In this document: positions 1-5,528 of the stretch, in pieces
Layout: each line of letters starts with the position of its first letter
Numbering within the stretch: the stretch's first letter is position 1
NCBI GenBank assembly: GCA_043818215.1
Contig: JBDRGC010000479.1
Location: 1-13,152, forward strand
Direction: 5' to 3'
Source of the DNA: JBDRGC01 sp043818215
GTDB lineage: Bacteria; Chloroflexota; Anaerolineae; Anaerolineales; UBA11858
DNA: 13,152 nucleotides
Translations under genes and position numbers: made by a program
Notes under the pieces: model-generated
Seen by the model: the letters and a program-made list of their open reading frames with translations, nothing else
What the model was told of the DNA's origin: nothing
The model's database searches: none

Positions 1-39
1 GGTTAGTTCTTTTTTGCTCATTGTTAGTAGTTCGTCCAT
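1..39 (-). CDS. Transposase N-terminus (13 codons, truncated by window edge)
   Basis: The ATG lies at 39-37 on the minus strand, preceded by an AGAGGA ribosome-binding site at 43-48. The visible peptide is MDELLTMSKKELT. A short acidic start followed by MSKKEL(T/D) resembles transposases of the ISNCY-like group, where it leads into a helix-turn-helix. Only 13 residues are present, so the call rests on this start plus the inverted-repeat-like DNA upstream. Confidence 0.5.
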   Translation of the reverse strand, partial: MDELLTMSKKELT

Positions 40-129
40 TTTTCCTCTGTCCTTTTTTCTTGGTTTGAAAATCTGAAAACAGGACATTTTAACTTGGGAG
101 AAACAGGACATCTCTACTTTGGGCTGACA
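1..129 (-). mobile_element. End of an insertion sequence (partial, continues off the left edge)
   Basis: Read on the minus strand from position 129, the segment starts with TGTCA and has two copies of an ATGTCCTGTTT block (77-87 and 101-111 on the plus strand). A ribosome-binding site and a transposase-like start codon follow. Closely spaced TGTCCTGTTT repeats just outside a transposase start are, from memory, typical of the ISNCY/IS1202-like group, but the family call is not certain. The outer end at about 129 is set by the TGTCA terminus. The other end is outside the window, so neither the target duplication nor completeness can be judged. The element ends about 50 bp before brnT. Confidence 0.6.
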
Positions 130-144
130 TGAATTGCGGCAAGC

Positions 145-173
145 TTGACGTGTTTACATAAAGTGTGTACACT
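145..173 (+). promoter_or_regulatory. brnTA promoter, apparently leaderless
   Basis: A -35 TTGACG (145-150) and a -10 TACACT (168-173) are separated by exactly 17 bp. The expected start of transcription, 6-7 bp after the -10, falls on the ATG at 180, so the mRNA would have little or no leader. This also argues against the upstream GTG at 165 as the brnT start, since that codon lies before the -10. Confidence 0.6.
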
Positions 174-174
174 T
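161..174 (+). promoter_or_regulatory. Operator-like palindrome over the brnTA -10 box
   Basis: AAGTGT and ACACTT are perfect inverted arms around a 2-bp centre (GT), and the palindrome overlaps the -10 hexamer. BrnA is a DNA-binding antitoxin, and brnTA operons are known to be self-repressed, so this is the natural candidate operator. Binding is inferred. Confidence 0.5.
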
Positions 175-179
175 ATGGT

Positions 180-461
180 ATGAAGTTTGAATGGGACGAG
201 CGAAAGAATCGAGACAATCAGCGCAAACATGGTTTCAATTTTGCAGATGCTGAGGATGTTTTTAGATGTTCCATGCTCGTTTATTTGGACACTCGTGAAG
301 AGTATGGAGAAGACCGTTGGGTTGGTATCGGGATAACGAATGGGAGGATAGTAGTCGTAGCATATACTGAAGAAACGGATCGAAATACAATTCGTATGAT
401 TTCTATGCGTAAGGCTTTGAAATATGAACGGAAAAAATACAACAAGAGCATCAAATACTGA
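180..461 (+). CDS. brnT: BrnT family type II toxin (RelE-like ribonuclease)
   Basis: This 93-aa protein starts MKFEWDERKN, followed by a KHG motif (about residues 17-19). That is the hallmark start of BrnT proteins, which are small RelE-fold RNases that inhibit translation and are neutralised by BrnA. The usual later block is present (RWVGIG..NGRIVVVAYTEE, then IRMISMRKA near the C-terminus). Its length matches the family, usually about 90-100 aa. ATG 180 was chosen over the in-frame GTG at 165 because the family begins MxFEWDE and because the promoter -10 lies between them. The gene overlaps brnA by 38 bp, the typical toxin-first order of brnTA operons. It looks intact, and its toxicity is inferred from the family. 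Confidence 0.9.
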   Translation: MKFEWDERKNRDNQRKHGFNFADAEDVFRCSMLVYLDTREEYGEDRWVGIGITNGRIVVVAYTEETDRNTIRMISMRKALKYERKKYNKSIKY

Positions 462-690
462 CTGGGAACGAATAGACGCGCTGGCTGATGAAGATATAAA
501 CACGGCAGATATTCCGCCATTGGATGACGATTTTTTTGCTAAAGCAGAGTTGCGGATGCCGAAGAAAAAAATGCCGGTTACTATTCGTCTTGACCCGGAC
601 ATATTGACATGGTTTAGATCTACAGGGAAGGGATATCAAACACGTATCAACGCAGTATTGCGAATGTATGTGGATGCGAAGACCAATTAA
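424..690 (+). CDS. brnA: BrnA family antitoxin
   Basis: This 88-aa protein has the two-part BrnA layout. An acidic N-terminal half (TDWERIDALADEDINTADIP, about residues 12-31) is the toxin-binding region. A C-terminal ribbon-helix-helix DNA-binding half follows (KKKMPVTIRLDPDIL, then a KGYQTRINAVLR helix at about 69-80). It neutralises BrnT and, with it, represses the shared promoter. It starts inside brnT, overlapping by 38 bp, so the two are translationally linked. Its stop codon shares the palindrome TTAA (687-690) with the stop of the convergent Nudix gene, so the two genes overlap by 4 bp. It is intact and of family length. Confidence 0.9.
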   Translation: MNGKNTTRASNTDWERIDALADEDINTADIPPLDDDFFAKAELRMPKKKMPVTIRLDPDILTWFRSTGKGYQTRINAVLRMYVDAKTN

Positions 691-1169
691 TCTGATAGCA
701 AGAATTCGATTTCTACATCACCCACGGTTTCATTATCCCCCTTGAACATAAATCGCGCCTGGAACTTCTCCCCCGATAGAACACGCAGCAGCCAGTAACG
801 GGCGTCGTCCCACATCTGGTCGTAGGGTATGGCGTCGACGGCAAACCATTGGGGGCGCATCTCGTTGCTTTCGGCGGGTTCCCCATTCCATTTATGGGCC
901 GTAAAAACGTGGACGCGCTGGCTCCATTCTGGTTTGTAGGGGAAGATGAACGTCAGGGTGGCAACGATCTCCAGGGATGCGACCGGGAGTAGGATGCCTG
1001 TCTCCTCGGCTAACTCCCGCGAGGCCGCCTCCGCAACCCTCTCGCCGGGTTCGATTTTCCCCCCGAAGCCGGTATATTTTCCCTGACCGAAGCCCATCTT
1101 TTTATAGCCCAGCAGCACCTCGGTTGGCGGGGCATCTTTCAACAGAAGAACAAGCGTGGTGTCTTGCAT
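687..1169 (-). CDS. Nudix hydrolase, MTH1/8-oxo-dGTP diphosphatase type
   Basis: The 160-aa protein carries a complete Nudix box from Gly37 to Ile59: G-x5-E-x7-R-E-L-x-E-E-x-G-I, with Glu52, Glu55 and Glu56 as the metal-binding glutamates. Just before it, KKMGFGQGKYTGFGGK (residues 23-38) closely follows the KxGFGxGxxxGFGGK stretch of MTH1/NUDT1 enzymes. Those hydrolyse oxidised purine nucleoside triphosphates to monophosphates and keep 8-oxo-guanine out of DNA. The substrate is inferred from this resemblance. No clear Shine-Dalgarno precedes the ATG. Instead, a perfect hairpin ends 8 bp upstream. It is probably co-transcribed with the aminopeptidase upstream of it (gap 79 bp). Confidence 0.85.
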   Translation of the reverse strand: MQDTTLVLLLKDAPPTEVLLGYKKMGFGQGKYTGFGGKIEPGERVAEAASRELAEETGILLPVASLEIVATLTFIFPYKPEWSQRVHVFTAHKWNGEPAESNEMRPQWFAVDAIPYDQMWDDARYWLLRVLSGEKFQARFMFKGDNETVGDVEIEFLLSD

Positions 1170-1176
1170 TATTAAA

Positions 1177-1231
1177 CGTGAAACGTGATGCGTGAAACGT
1201 GAATTTCACTCTCTACGCATCACGTTTCACG
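1177..1231. repeat. Perfect 17-bp inverted repeat built of CGTGAAA-type heptamers
   Basis: The arm 1177-1193 is the exact reverse complement of 1215-1231, with a 21-nt loop. The left side reads as four 7-bp units (CGTGAAA, CGTGATG, CGTGAAA, CGTGAAT) at 1177-1204. It lies between the aminopeptidase stop (1249) and the Nudix start (1169), so a transcript from 2358 would fold it 8 nt before the Nudix ATG. It lacks a convincing T-run, so it is a weak candidate for a terminator. Confidence 0.85.
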
Positions 1232-1248
1232 CTGTCAGCTCTACGAAA

Positions 1249-2358
1249 TCAGGAAACAAATTCCCCATTCCGGTACACCAATTCGCCGTCCACAAGGATC
1301 ACGGAGTCGGTGCGCAGATCGCAGATCATATCCCAGTGGATGATGCTCTTGTTCAGGCTGCCGGTGTCGGGGTAGCCGGCACCCAGGGCCATGTGGAACG
1401 AGCCGCCGATCTTTTCGTCGAACAAGATTTGGTGGGTGAAGCGGCTGATATTGAAGTTGGTGCCCACGGCGAACTCGCCCACGTAGCGCGCCCCGGCGTC
1501 GATATCCAGCATTTCGAGCAGGAAATCCTGGTTTTTCTCGGCGGTTGCTTTGACCACTTTGCCGCGTTTGAAGGTCAATTCCACACCCTCCACAACGCGC
1601 CCGTGGATGATGGCGGGGTAGGTGTATCTCACCCATCCGTTGACAGATTTTTCCACTGGACCGGTGAAGATCTCTCCATCGGGCATATTGTTCTCGCCGA
1701 AGGAATTTTTGAAGACGCGGCCTTTCACTGAGAGGGTTATGTCTACGTTGGGGCCGCGCACTTCGACTTTATCGTGTCCCTCGATACGCTCGATATAATT
1801 TTGTTGTTCATCCTCGATGGCTTTCCAGGCAGCGATTGGATCTGCGGTTTTTTCGTCAGCAAAGCACGAATTGTAGACGAAATCTTCGTAATCCTTTAGA
1901 TCCATTCCGGCTTCTTTGGCGTAAGCCTCGGTGGGGAAAAGGGTTGTCACCCATTTGAAGGTTTTCTCGGCCCCGCGCCACATTTGAGCGCGCAGGATGG
2001 GCGCCAGCGCCTTTTGACGGCGGGCGTGACGCGCCGGATCGACTTCCGTCAGCGCTCTGGGGTTGGTATCCGAGTGGATGCGGATGCGGGCTTCGAAGGT
2101 GTCGTAGGCCAGTTTTTGGAATGTGGGCATGAAATCCAATTGATCATCACCGGCATGGTCGAAGAACAACACTTCTTGATCGGGGATTGTCAGCAGCAGA
2201 TGCGGGTGGCCGCCGTGATCGAGAATGGCCGCATACAATGCGCGCACCAGCGGCTCCGCCGCGGTGGTGGCTTCGATAAGCACCCGGTCGCCAGGCTGGA
2301 TGCGGGTGGAATGTGTTACAAGAATATTGGCTAGTTTTTGAATACGGATGTCGGTCAC
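1249..2358 (-). CDS. M29 family metallo-aminopeptidase (aminopeptidase T type)
   Basis: The 369-aa protein belongs to peptidase family M29, the dinuclear-metal aminopeptidases of the Thermus aminopeptidase T, AmpS and PepS type. The ligand positions known for the family can all be recognised: Glu229 in PDGEIFTGP, Glu295 in YVGEFAVGTN, His322 and Tyr329 in SFHMALGAGYP, and His341/Asp343 in IHWDMI. It should release N-terminal residues from peptides in the cytoplasm. GTG 2358 was chosen over the in-frame GTG 2385 because a CAGGAGA ribosome-binding site sits about 8 nt before 2358, and because the extended -10 at 2402-2410 then gives a leader of ordinary length. The length suits the family, about 370-410 aa. 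Confidence 0.9.
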   Translation of the reverse strand: MTDIRIQKLANILVTHSTRIQPGDRVLIEATTAAEPLVRALYAAILDHGGHPHLLLTIPDQEVLFFDHAGDDQLDFMPTFQKLAYDTFEARIRIHSDTNPRALTEVDPARHARRQKALAPILRAQMWRGAEKTFKWVTTLFPTEAYAKEAGMDLKDYEDFVYNSCFADEKTADPIAAWKAIEDEQQNYIERIEGHDKVEVRGPNVDITLSVKGRVFKNSFGENNMPDGEIFTGPVEKSVNGWVRYTYPAIIHGRVVEGVELTFKRGKVVKATAEKNQDFLLEMLDIDAGARYVGEFAVGTNFNISRFTHQILFDEKIGGSFHMALGAGYPDTGSLNKSIIHWDMICDLRTDSVILVDGELVYRNGEFVS

Positions 2359-2401
2359 GGTAGTCTCCTGAATTTTGTGCGTCACTTGGTAAGTGGCCTA
2401 A

Positions 2402-2410
2402 ATTATATCA
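2402..2410 (-). promoter_or_regulatory. Extended -10 promoter of the aminopeptidase gene
   Basis: The minus strand reads TGATATAAT, a perfect TATAAT with the TGn extension. No good -35 is visible at the usual distance, as is common for extended -10 promoters. Transcription would begin near 2395, about 37 nt before GTG 2358. Confidence 0.55.
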
Positions 2411-2456
2411 TCTTGTCCGCGTCTTATTTTTAAGTTGTAGTGTTCTTTATTTTATG

Positions 2457-2531
2457 GGACGCGGATCAACGCGGATTTACGCGGATTCTTTTTTTATTTA
2501 TTTTTCTGCTCATCCGTGCTCGTCCGCGTCC
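2457..2531. repeat. GCGGAT-type hairpin repeat
   Basis: Direct 10-bp units (CGCGGATCAA, CGCGGATTTA, CGCGGATT) are followed by a T-rich spacer and a complementary arm, ATCCGTGCTCGTCCGCGTCC. Pairing 2457-2476 with 2512-2531 gives 16 of 20 matches, with nine perfect at the base. Related structures lie at 9669-9752 and 12403-12484. Together with the two heptamer arrays it fills most of the 449-bp gene-free stretch 2386-2834. Confidence 0.7.
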
Positions 2532-2593
2532 TATCTACTGAAACTGTCGGGTGGCTAGTTCCGCAAATTTACCTTGTTTCGGGCATGATGCAA

Positions 2594-2623
2594 ATGACCA
2601 TATCCCCAGAGATGCGGTATACT
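2594..2623 (+). promoter_or_regulatory. Possible promoter for the oxidoreductase gene
   Basis: ATGACC (2594-2599) and TATACT (2618-2623) are separated by 18 bp. The -10 is good and the -35 matches 4 of 6. Transcription would start near 2630, making the two heptamer arrays almost the whole leader of the mRNA. Confidence 0.35.
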
Positions 2624-2633
2624 GGAAACGGTT

Positions 2634-2734
2634 CAGGATGCAGGAAGCAGGAAGCAGGATGCAGGAAGCAGGAAGCAGGAAGCAGGAAGCAGGAAGCAGG
2701 AAGCAGGAAACCAGGAAACCAGGAAACCAGGAAT
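2634..2734 (+). repeat. Heptamer array, CAGGAAG word
   Basis: Ten tandem 7-bp units run from 2634 to 2703 (CAGGAAG eight times, CAGGATG twice). Three 8-bp units CAGGAAAC (2704-2727) and one CAGGAAT follow. The strand is purine-rich. This is a minisatellite-like short tandem repeat with no reading-frame constraint. Confidence 0.95.
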
Positions 2735-2755
2735 CAGGTATCAGTGCATCCTAAT

Positions 2756-2825
2756 CCCCAATCCCCAATCCCCAGTCCCCAATCCCCAATCTCCCATCTC
2801 CAATCTCCCATCTCCCATCTCCAAT
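2756..2825 (+). repeat. Heptamer array, CCCCAAT/CTCCCAT words (STRR-like)
   Basis: Ten uninterrupted 7-bp units: five of CCCCA(A/G)T (2756-2790), then five alternating CTCCCAT and CTCCAAT (2791-2825). The first word matches the short tandemly repeated repetitive (STRR) heptamers described from filamentous cyanobacteria. The array ends 9 bp before the ATG of the oxidoreductase and leaves no room for a Shine-Dalgarno sequence. Confidence 0.95.
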
Positions 2826-2834
2826 TACCAACCC

Positions 2835-5063
2835 ATGAAACAACTATTACAAAACCTCCGCACTGGCGAGACCACAATCGCCGAAGTTCCCACTCCCACC
2901 CCCAAACCCGGCACCGCCCTGGTGCAGACTGCCGCCTCACTCGTCTCTGCCGGAACCGAGCGCATGTTGGTGGAATTTGCCGAGAAATCTCTGGTCGGCA
3001 AAGCTCGCTCCCGCCCCGACTTGGCACGCCAGGTGCTCGACAAAGCCCGCCGCGAGGGCTTGCTCACCACACTCGAGGCCGCCTTCAACCGCCTCGACCA
3101 GCCCATGCCCCTGGGCTATTCTTCAGCGGGAACTGTCGTCGCCGTAGGTGAAGGGTTGCAGGACTTCAAAGTCGGCGACCGGGTGGCCTGCGCGGGCGGG
3201 GGGTACGCAGTTCACGCCGAATACGCCATCGTCCCCAAAAATTTACTCGCCCCCCTCCCCGATCATGTGAACTTCGACTCCGCCGCCTTTGCTACCCTGG
3301 GCGCCATCGCCTTGCACGGCTTCCGGCTGGCCCAGCCCCAACTGGGGGAGAGCGTGGCTGTCATTGGTTTGGGATTATTGGGACAATTGATGGTGGGAAT
3401 CGCCGCTGCGGCGGGATGCCGCGTCCTCGGCGTGGACCTTGACCCCAAGCGGGTTGAGTTGGCGCGCCGCGCGGGGGTTGAGGCTGTTCTGCGGCCCCAA
3501 GCCGAGGAGGCCGCCCAGTCATTTTCGCGCGCCCGCGGGGTGGACGCGGTGCTGATCTGCGCCGACACTCCCTCGGATGATCCCGTGACCCTGGCCGGGG
3601 CCATCGCCCGCGACCGCGCCAATGTGGTTGCCGTAGGCGCGGTGGGGTTGCACATCCCCCGCAAAGTCTACTACGAAAAAGAATTATCCTTCGTCAACTC
3701 CCGCTCTTACGGCCCGGGACGTTACGACCCCGGCTACGAGGAAGGCGGGCACGACTACCCCATCGGTTATGTGCGCTGGACAGAGGGCCGCAATATCGAA
3801 GCCTTCGTGGATTTGCTCGCCTCGGGCCGCGTCGATGTCGCCCCGCTGATCACCCACCGCTTTCCCATCGAGCAGGCTCCCGAAGCGTATGGACTCATCA
3901 CGGGGAAACGCGAAGAGCCGTTCCTGGGTGTGTTGCTGACATATCCGACCACCGACCGCCGACCGCTGACCGCTGACCGCCGACCCCTCGACTCCGCTCG
4001 GGACAGGCCGCTGGACTCTCGGCTTAGCTCGGGGCAGGCCGCTGACCGCCGACCCCTCGACTCCGCTCGGGGCAGGCCGCCGACCGCTGACCGCCTTAGA
4101 TTGGGTGTTTTTGGGGCCGGCAATTTCGCCACTGCGGTGATGCTGCCGGCCATCAGCAAAATCTCGAATGTGGAATTGGTGGGCATAGTTTCTGGCTCAG
4201 GTTCGAGCGCTCACCACGCGGCCAGCAAATTCGGCTTTCGCTACGCGGCAGATAGCATCGGGCAAATCCTGAACGACCCCGACATCAACACCGTTGCTAT
4301 CCTCACTCCTCACGATTTGCACGCCGGGCAGGTAGTTGCCGCCCTGCAAGCGGGGAAGCATGTTTTCTGCGAGAAACCGCTTGCGCTGACCAGTGATCAG
4401 TTGTCAGCGGTTGGTGAGCAGTTACTGAACACTGAACACTGCTTACTGACCACTGGTTTTAACCGCCGCTTCGCCCCCCTCTCCCAACTCCTGCACGCTT
4501 TCATCGCCGGTCGCAAGGAACCGCTGATGGCCCACTATCGCGTCAACGCCGGCTACATCCCACTGACGCATCGGCTGCACGACCCCGAAGTGGGCGGTGG
4601 GCGCATCATCGGCGAGGGCTGCCACTTTGTGGATTTTCTGGCTTTTTTGGTGGGGTCGCCTCCCACTTCCGTTACTGCCCATGCCCTCCCCGACGCGGGC
4701 CGCTACCGGGAGGACAACGTTGTGCTGACTTTTACGTTCCCGGATGGCTCGGTGGGTACAGTCAGTTACCTGGCCAATGGCGACAAAGCCTTCCCCAAGG
4801 AGCGCGTCGAGGTCTTTGCCGGGGGGCGTGTGGCCGTGTTGGATGATTACCGCTCGCTGGAGACCGTCCACAACGGGCGGCGCAAACTCGTCCGCTCCCG
4901 GCTGCGGCAGGATAAAGGTCACCGCGCCGAGTGGGAAGCCTTCGCCGCTGCCATCACCCAGGGCGGGCCGCCACCCATCCCCTACGAGCACCTCTTCGAT
5001 GTGACACGCGCCACCTTCGCCGCTGTGGATGCTTTGCGCAGTGGGGGGCGGGTGCGGATTTAG
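2835..5063 (+). CDS. Two-domain oxidoreductase: MDR (alcohol dehydrogenase-like) + Gfo/Idh/MocA
   Basis: The protein has 742 aa. Residues 1-370 form a medium-chain dehydrogenase/reductase, with the SAGTERM start, GYSSAGTVVAVGEG (94-107), VGDRVA (113-118) and the nucleotide-binding GLGLLG (178-183). Residues 422-742 form a Gfo/Idh/MocA sugar oxidoreductase, with the Rossmann start RLGVFGAGNFA, EKP at 513-515, GFNRRF at 541-546 and GEGCHFVDF (593-601) carrying the usual active-site histidine. This fusion is known from polysaccharide and glycoconjugate gene clusters, and its exact substrate is not established. The linker at about 372-421 is arginine/proline-rich and encoded by a heptamer array; it is probably disordered. 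No Shine-Dalgarno precedes the ATG. The start matches the conserved family start (MKQxLQNLRTGETT). A diverged copy of its 3' end lies at 5432-5528. Confidence 0.88.
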   Translation: MKQLLQNLRTGETTIAEVPTPTPKPGTALVQTAASLVSAGTERMLVEFAEKSLVGKARSRPDLARQVLDKARREGLLTTLEAAFNRLDQPMPLGYSSAGTVVAVGEGLQDFKVGDRVACAGGGYAVHAEYAIVPKNLLAPLPDHVNFDSAAFATLGAIALHGFRLAQPQLGESVAVIGLGLLGQLMVGIAAAAGCRVLGVDLDPKRVELARRAGVEAVLRPQAEEAAQSFSRARGVDAVLICADTPSDDPVTLAGAIARDRANVVAVGAVGLHIPRKVYYEKELSFVNSRSYGPGRYDPGYEEGGHDYPIGYVRWTEGRNIEAFVDLLASGRVDVAPLITHRFPIEQAPEAYGLITGKREEPFLGVLLTYPTTDRRPLTADRRPLDSARDRPLDSRLSSGQAADRRPLDSARGRPPTADRLRLGVFGAGNFATAVMLPAISKISNVELVGIVSGSGSSAHHAASKFGFRYAADSIGQILNDPDINTVAILTPHDLHAGQVVAALQAGKHVFCEKPLALTSDQLSAVGEQLLNTEHCLLTTGFNRRFAPLSQLLHAFIAGRKEPLMAHYRVNAGYIPLTHRLHDPEVGGGRIIGEGCHFVDFLAFLVGSPPTSVTAHALPDAGRYREDNVVLTFTFPDGSVGTVSYLANGDKAFPKERVEVFAGGRVAVLDDYRSLETVHNGRRKLVRSRLRQDKGHRAEWEAFAAAITQGGPPPIPYEHLFDVTRATFAAVDALRSGGRVRI
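3947..4095 (+). repeat. In-frame heptamer array and 69-bp repeat in the oxidoreductase linker
   Basis: Six units of the GACCGCC/GACCGCT type run from 3947 to 3988, with further units at 4044-4057 and 4082-4095. Between them, a longer block containing CTCGACTCCGCTCGGG and CAGGCCG occurs at about 3972-4012 and again 69 bp later at about 4041-4081. Because 69 is 23 codons, the block translates twice as DRRPLDSAR(D/G)RP (residues 381-392 and 404-415). It is DNA repeat material expressed as protein. Confidence 0.9.
4389..4457 (+). repeat. CAGTGATCAGT-type repeat within the Gfo/Idh/MocA coding region
   Basis: ACCAGTGATCAGT (4389-4401) and ACTGACCACTGGT (4445-4457) are inverted arms matching at 12 of 13 positions. 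The interior includes a tandem GAACACT pair (4427-4440). The segment encodes residues 519-541, between EKPLAL and GFNRRF, with about the usual family spacing. It therefore resembles a replacement rather than an added insertion. Confidence 0.6.
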
Positions 5064-5084
5064 GCAAGAGTAGGTAGAAGCTCA

Positions 5085-5093
5085 TGGTACAAT
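5085..5093 (+). promoter_or_regulatory. Extended -10 promoter before the hicB-like gene
   Basis: TGGTACAAT is a TGn-extended -10 with one mismatch to TATAAT, about 50 nt before the gene. No clear -35 is visible. Confidence 0.4.
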
Positions 5094-5141
5094 CGCGGCA
5101 GAAGGTTAGATCATTATTCCGTGTACTTCAAAAGGTGAAAT

Positions 5142-5375
5142 ATGGAGATGCGGCATATTAAAACTTCACTTTCTTATCGTTTACCTCTGACGATTGAACA
5201 GATGGAAGACGGTACTTATATGGCTACCAGCTCGGTTTTGCAGGGTCTATTGGTACAGGCTGATACGGTTGATGACGTTATTGCCCTTGCTCCTGGTGTT
5301 GCGAAAGCATTGATCGCAGCTATGCGTGAAAAAGGGAGACGAATTTTACACTCGCAAGAAATGACCGCTCACTGA
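5142..5375 (+). CDS. HicB-like antitoxin, without a recognisable partner
   Basis: The protein has 77 aa. Residues 12-65 (YRLPLTIEQMEDGTYMATSS, then LQGLLVQADTVDDVIAL) follow the HicB/UPF0150 fold: a three-strand sheet with the motif xGxYxAxxxxLxGxxxxGxTxxEA, followed by a helix. HicB proteins normally neutralise HicA mRNA interferases. No hicA lies within reach: only 78 bp separate it from the oxidoreductase, and the downstream ORF is a 33-codon relic. An AGGTGA ribosome-binding site (5133-5138) fits ATG 5148 somewhat better than ATG 5142, so the protein may be two residues shorter. The gene ends directly against the ATG of the next ORF (TGA 5373-5375, ATG 5376). It may be an orphan or decayed antitoxin. 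Confidence 0.65.
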   Translation: MEMRHIKTSLSYRLPLTIEQMEDGTYMATSSVLQGLLVQADTVDDVIALAPGVAKALIAAMREKGRRILHSQEMTAH

Positions 5376-5477
5376 ATGAGTACTCCTCGTCGGCTTTTCC
5401 TCGCCATCAAAGACTTGCGCGAACTTGGTCTCAGGGCGGGCCGCCACCCATCCCCTACGAGCACCTCTTCGGTGTGA
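5376..5477 (+). pseudogene. Truncated gene start joined to foreign sequence
   Basis: The ATG directly follows the hicB-like stop. About 19 codons (MSTPRRLFLAIKDLRELGL) look like the start of a real protein. From 5432 on, the DNA is a copy of the oxidoreductase 3' end read in the wrong frame, and translation stops at 5477. The opening residues recall the start of heparinase/alginate-lyase-like proteins encoded after such oxidoreductases in Chloroflexota glycan clusters. That match is from memory and weak. Confidence 0.5.
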
Positions 5478-5528
5478 CGCATGCCACCTTCGCTGCTGTG
5501 GAGGCCTTGCGGAGTGGGAGGCGAATGC
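5432..5528 (+). pseudogene. Relic of the oxidoreductase C-terminus (second copy of 4959-5055)
   Basis: The segment aligns without gaps to 4959-5055, with about 86 of 97 identical bases by eye; the first 41 are identical. Read in the parent frame it gives QGGPPPIPYEHLF, then GVTHATFAAVEALRSGRR, against the parent's DVTRATFAAVDALRSGGR. Many of the differences are at third positions or conservative. This suggests the fragment came from a diverged but once-functional relative rather than from a fresh duplication of 4959-5055. It runs directly into the vapBC promoter. Confidence 0.8.

Noticed and set aside
165..179. GTG 165 as brnT start
   Set aside because: It lies before the predicted -10 box and adds five residues absent from the family start MKFEWDE.
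114..602. 162-codon minus-strand frame across brnTA
   Set aside because: It is antisense to two well-recognised genes, has no ribosome-binding site and a low-complexity serine-rich start.
1192..1731. Long plus-strand open frame opposite the aminopeptidase gene
   Set aside because: It is the antisense shadow of the M29 gene, whose metal-ligand motifs and ribosome-binding site are on the minus strand. The predicted peptide resembles no family.
2359..2385. GTG 2385 as the aminopeptidase start
   Set aside because: The nine extra codons contain the ribosome-binding site that fits GTG 2358.
2634..2825. Possible CRISPR array
   Set aside because: The units are 7-8 bp with no spacers, and no cas genes are nearby.
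2516..3151. 211-codon plus-strand frame through the repeat region
   Set aside because: Its peptide is translated heptamer repeat (RKQEAGSRKQEAG) that then runs out of frame into the oxidoreductase gene.
4443..4991. 182-codon minus-strand frame within the oxidoreductase gene
   Set aside because: It is an antisense shadow of the Gfo/Idh/MocA domain with no recognisable motifs.
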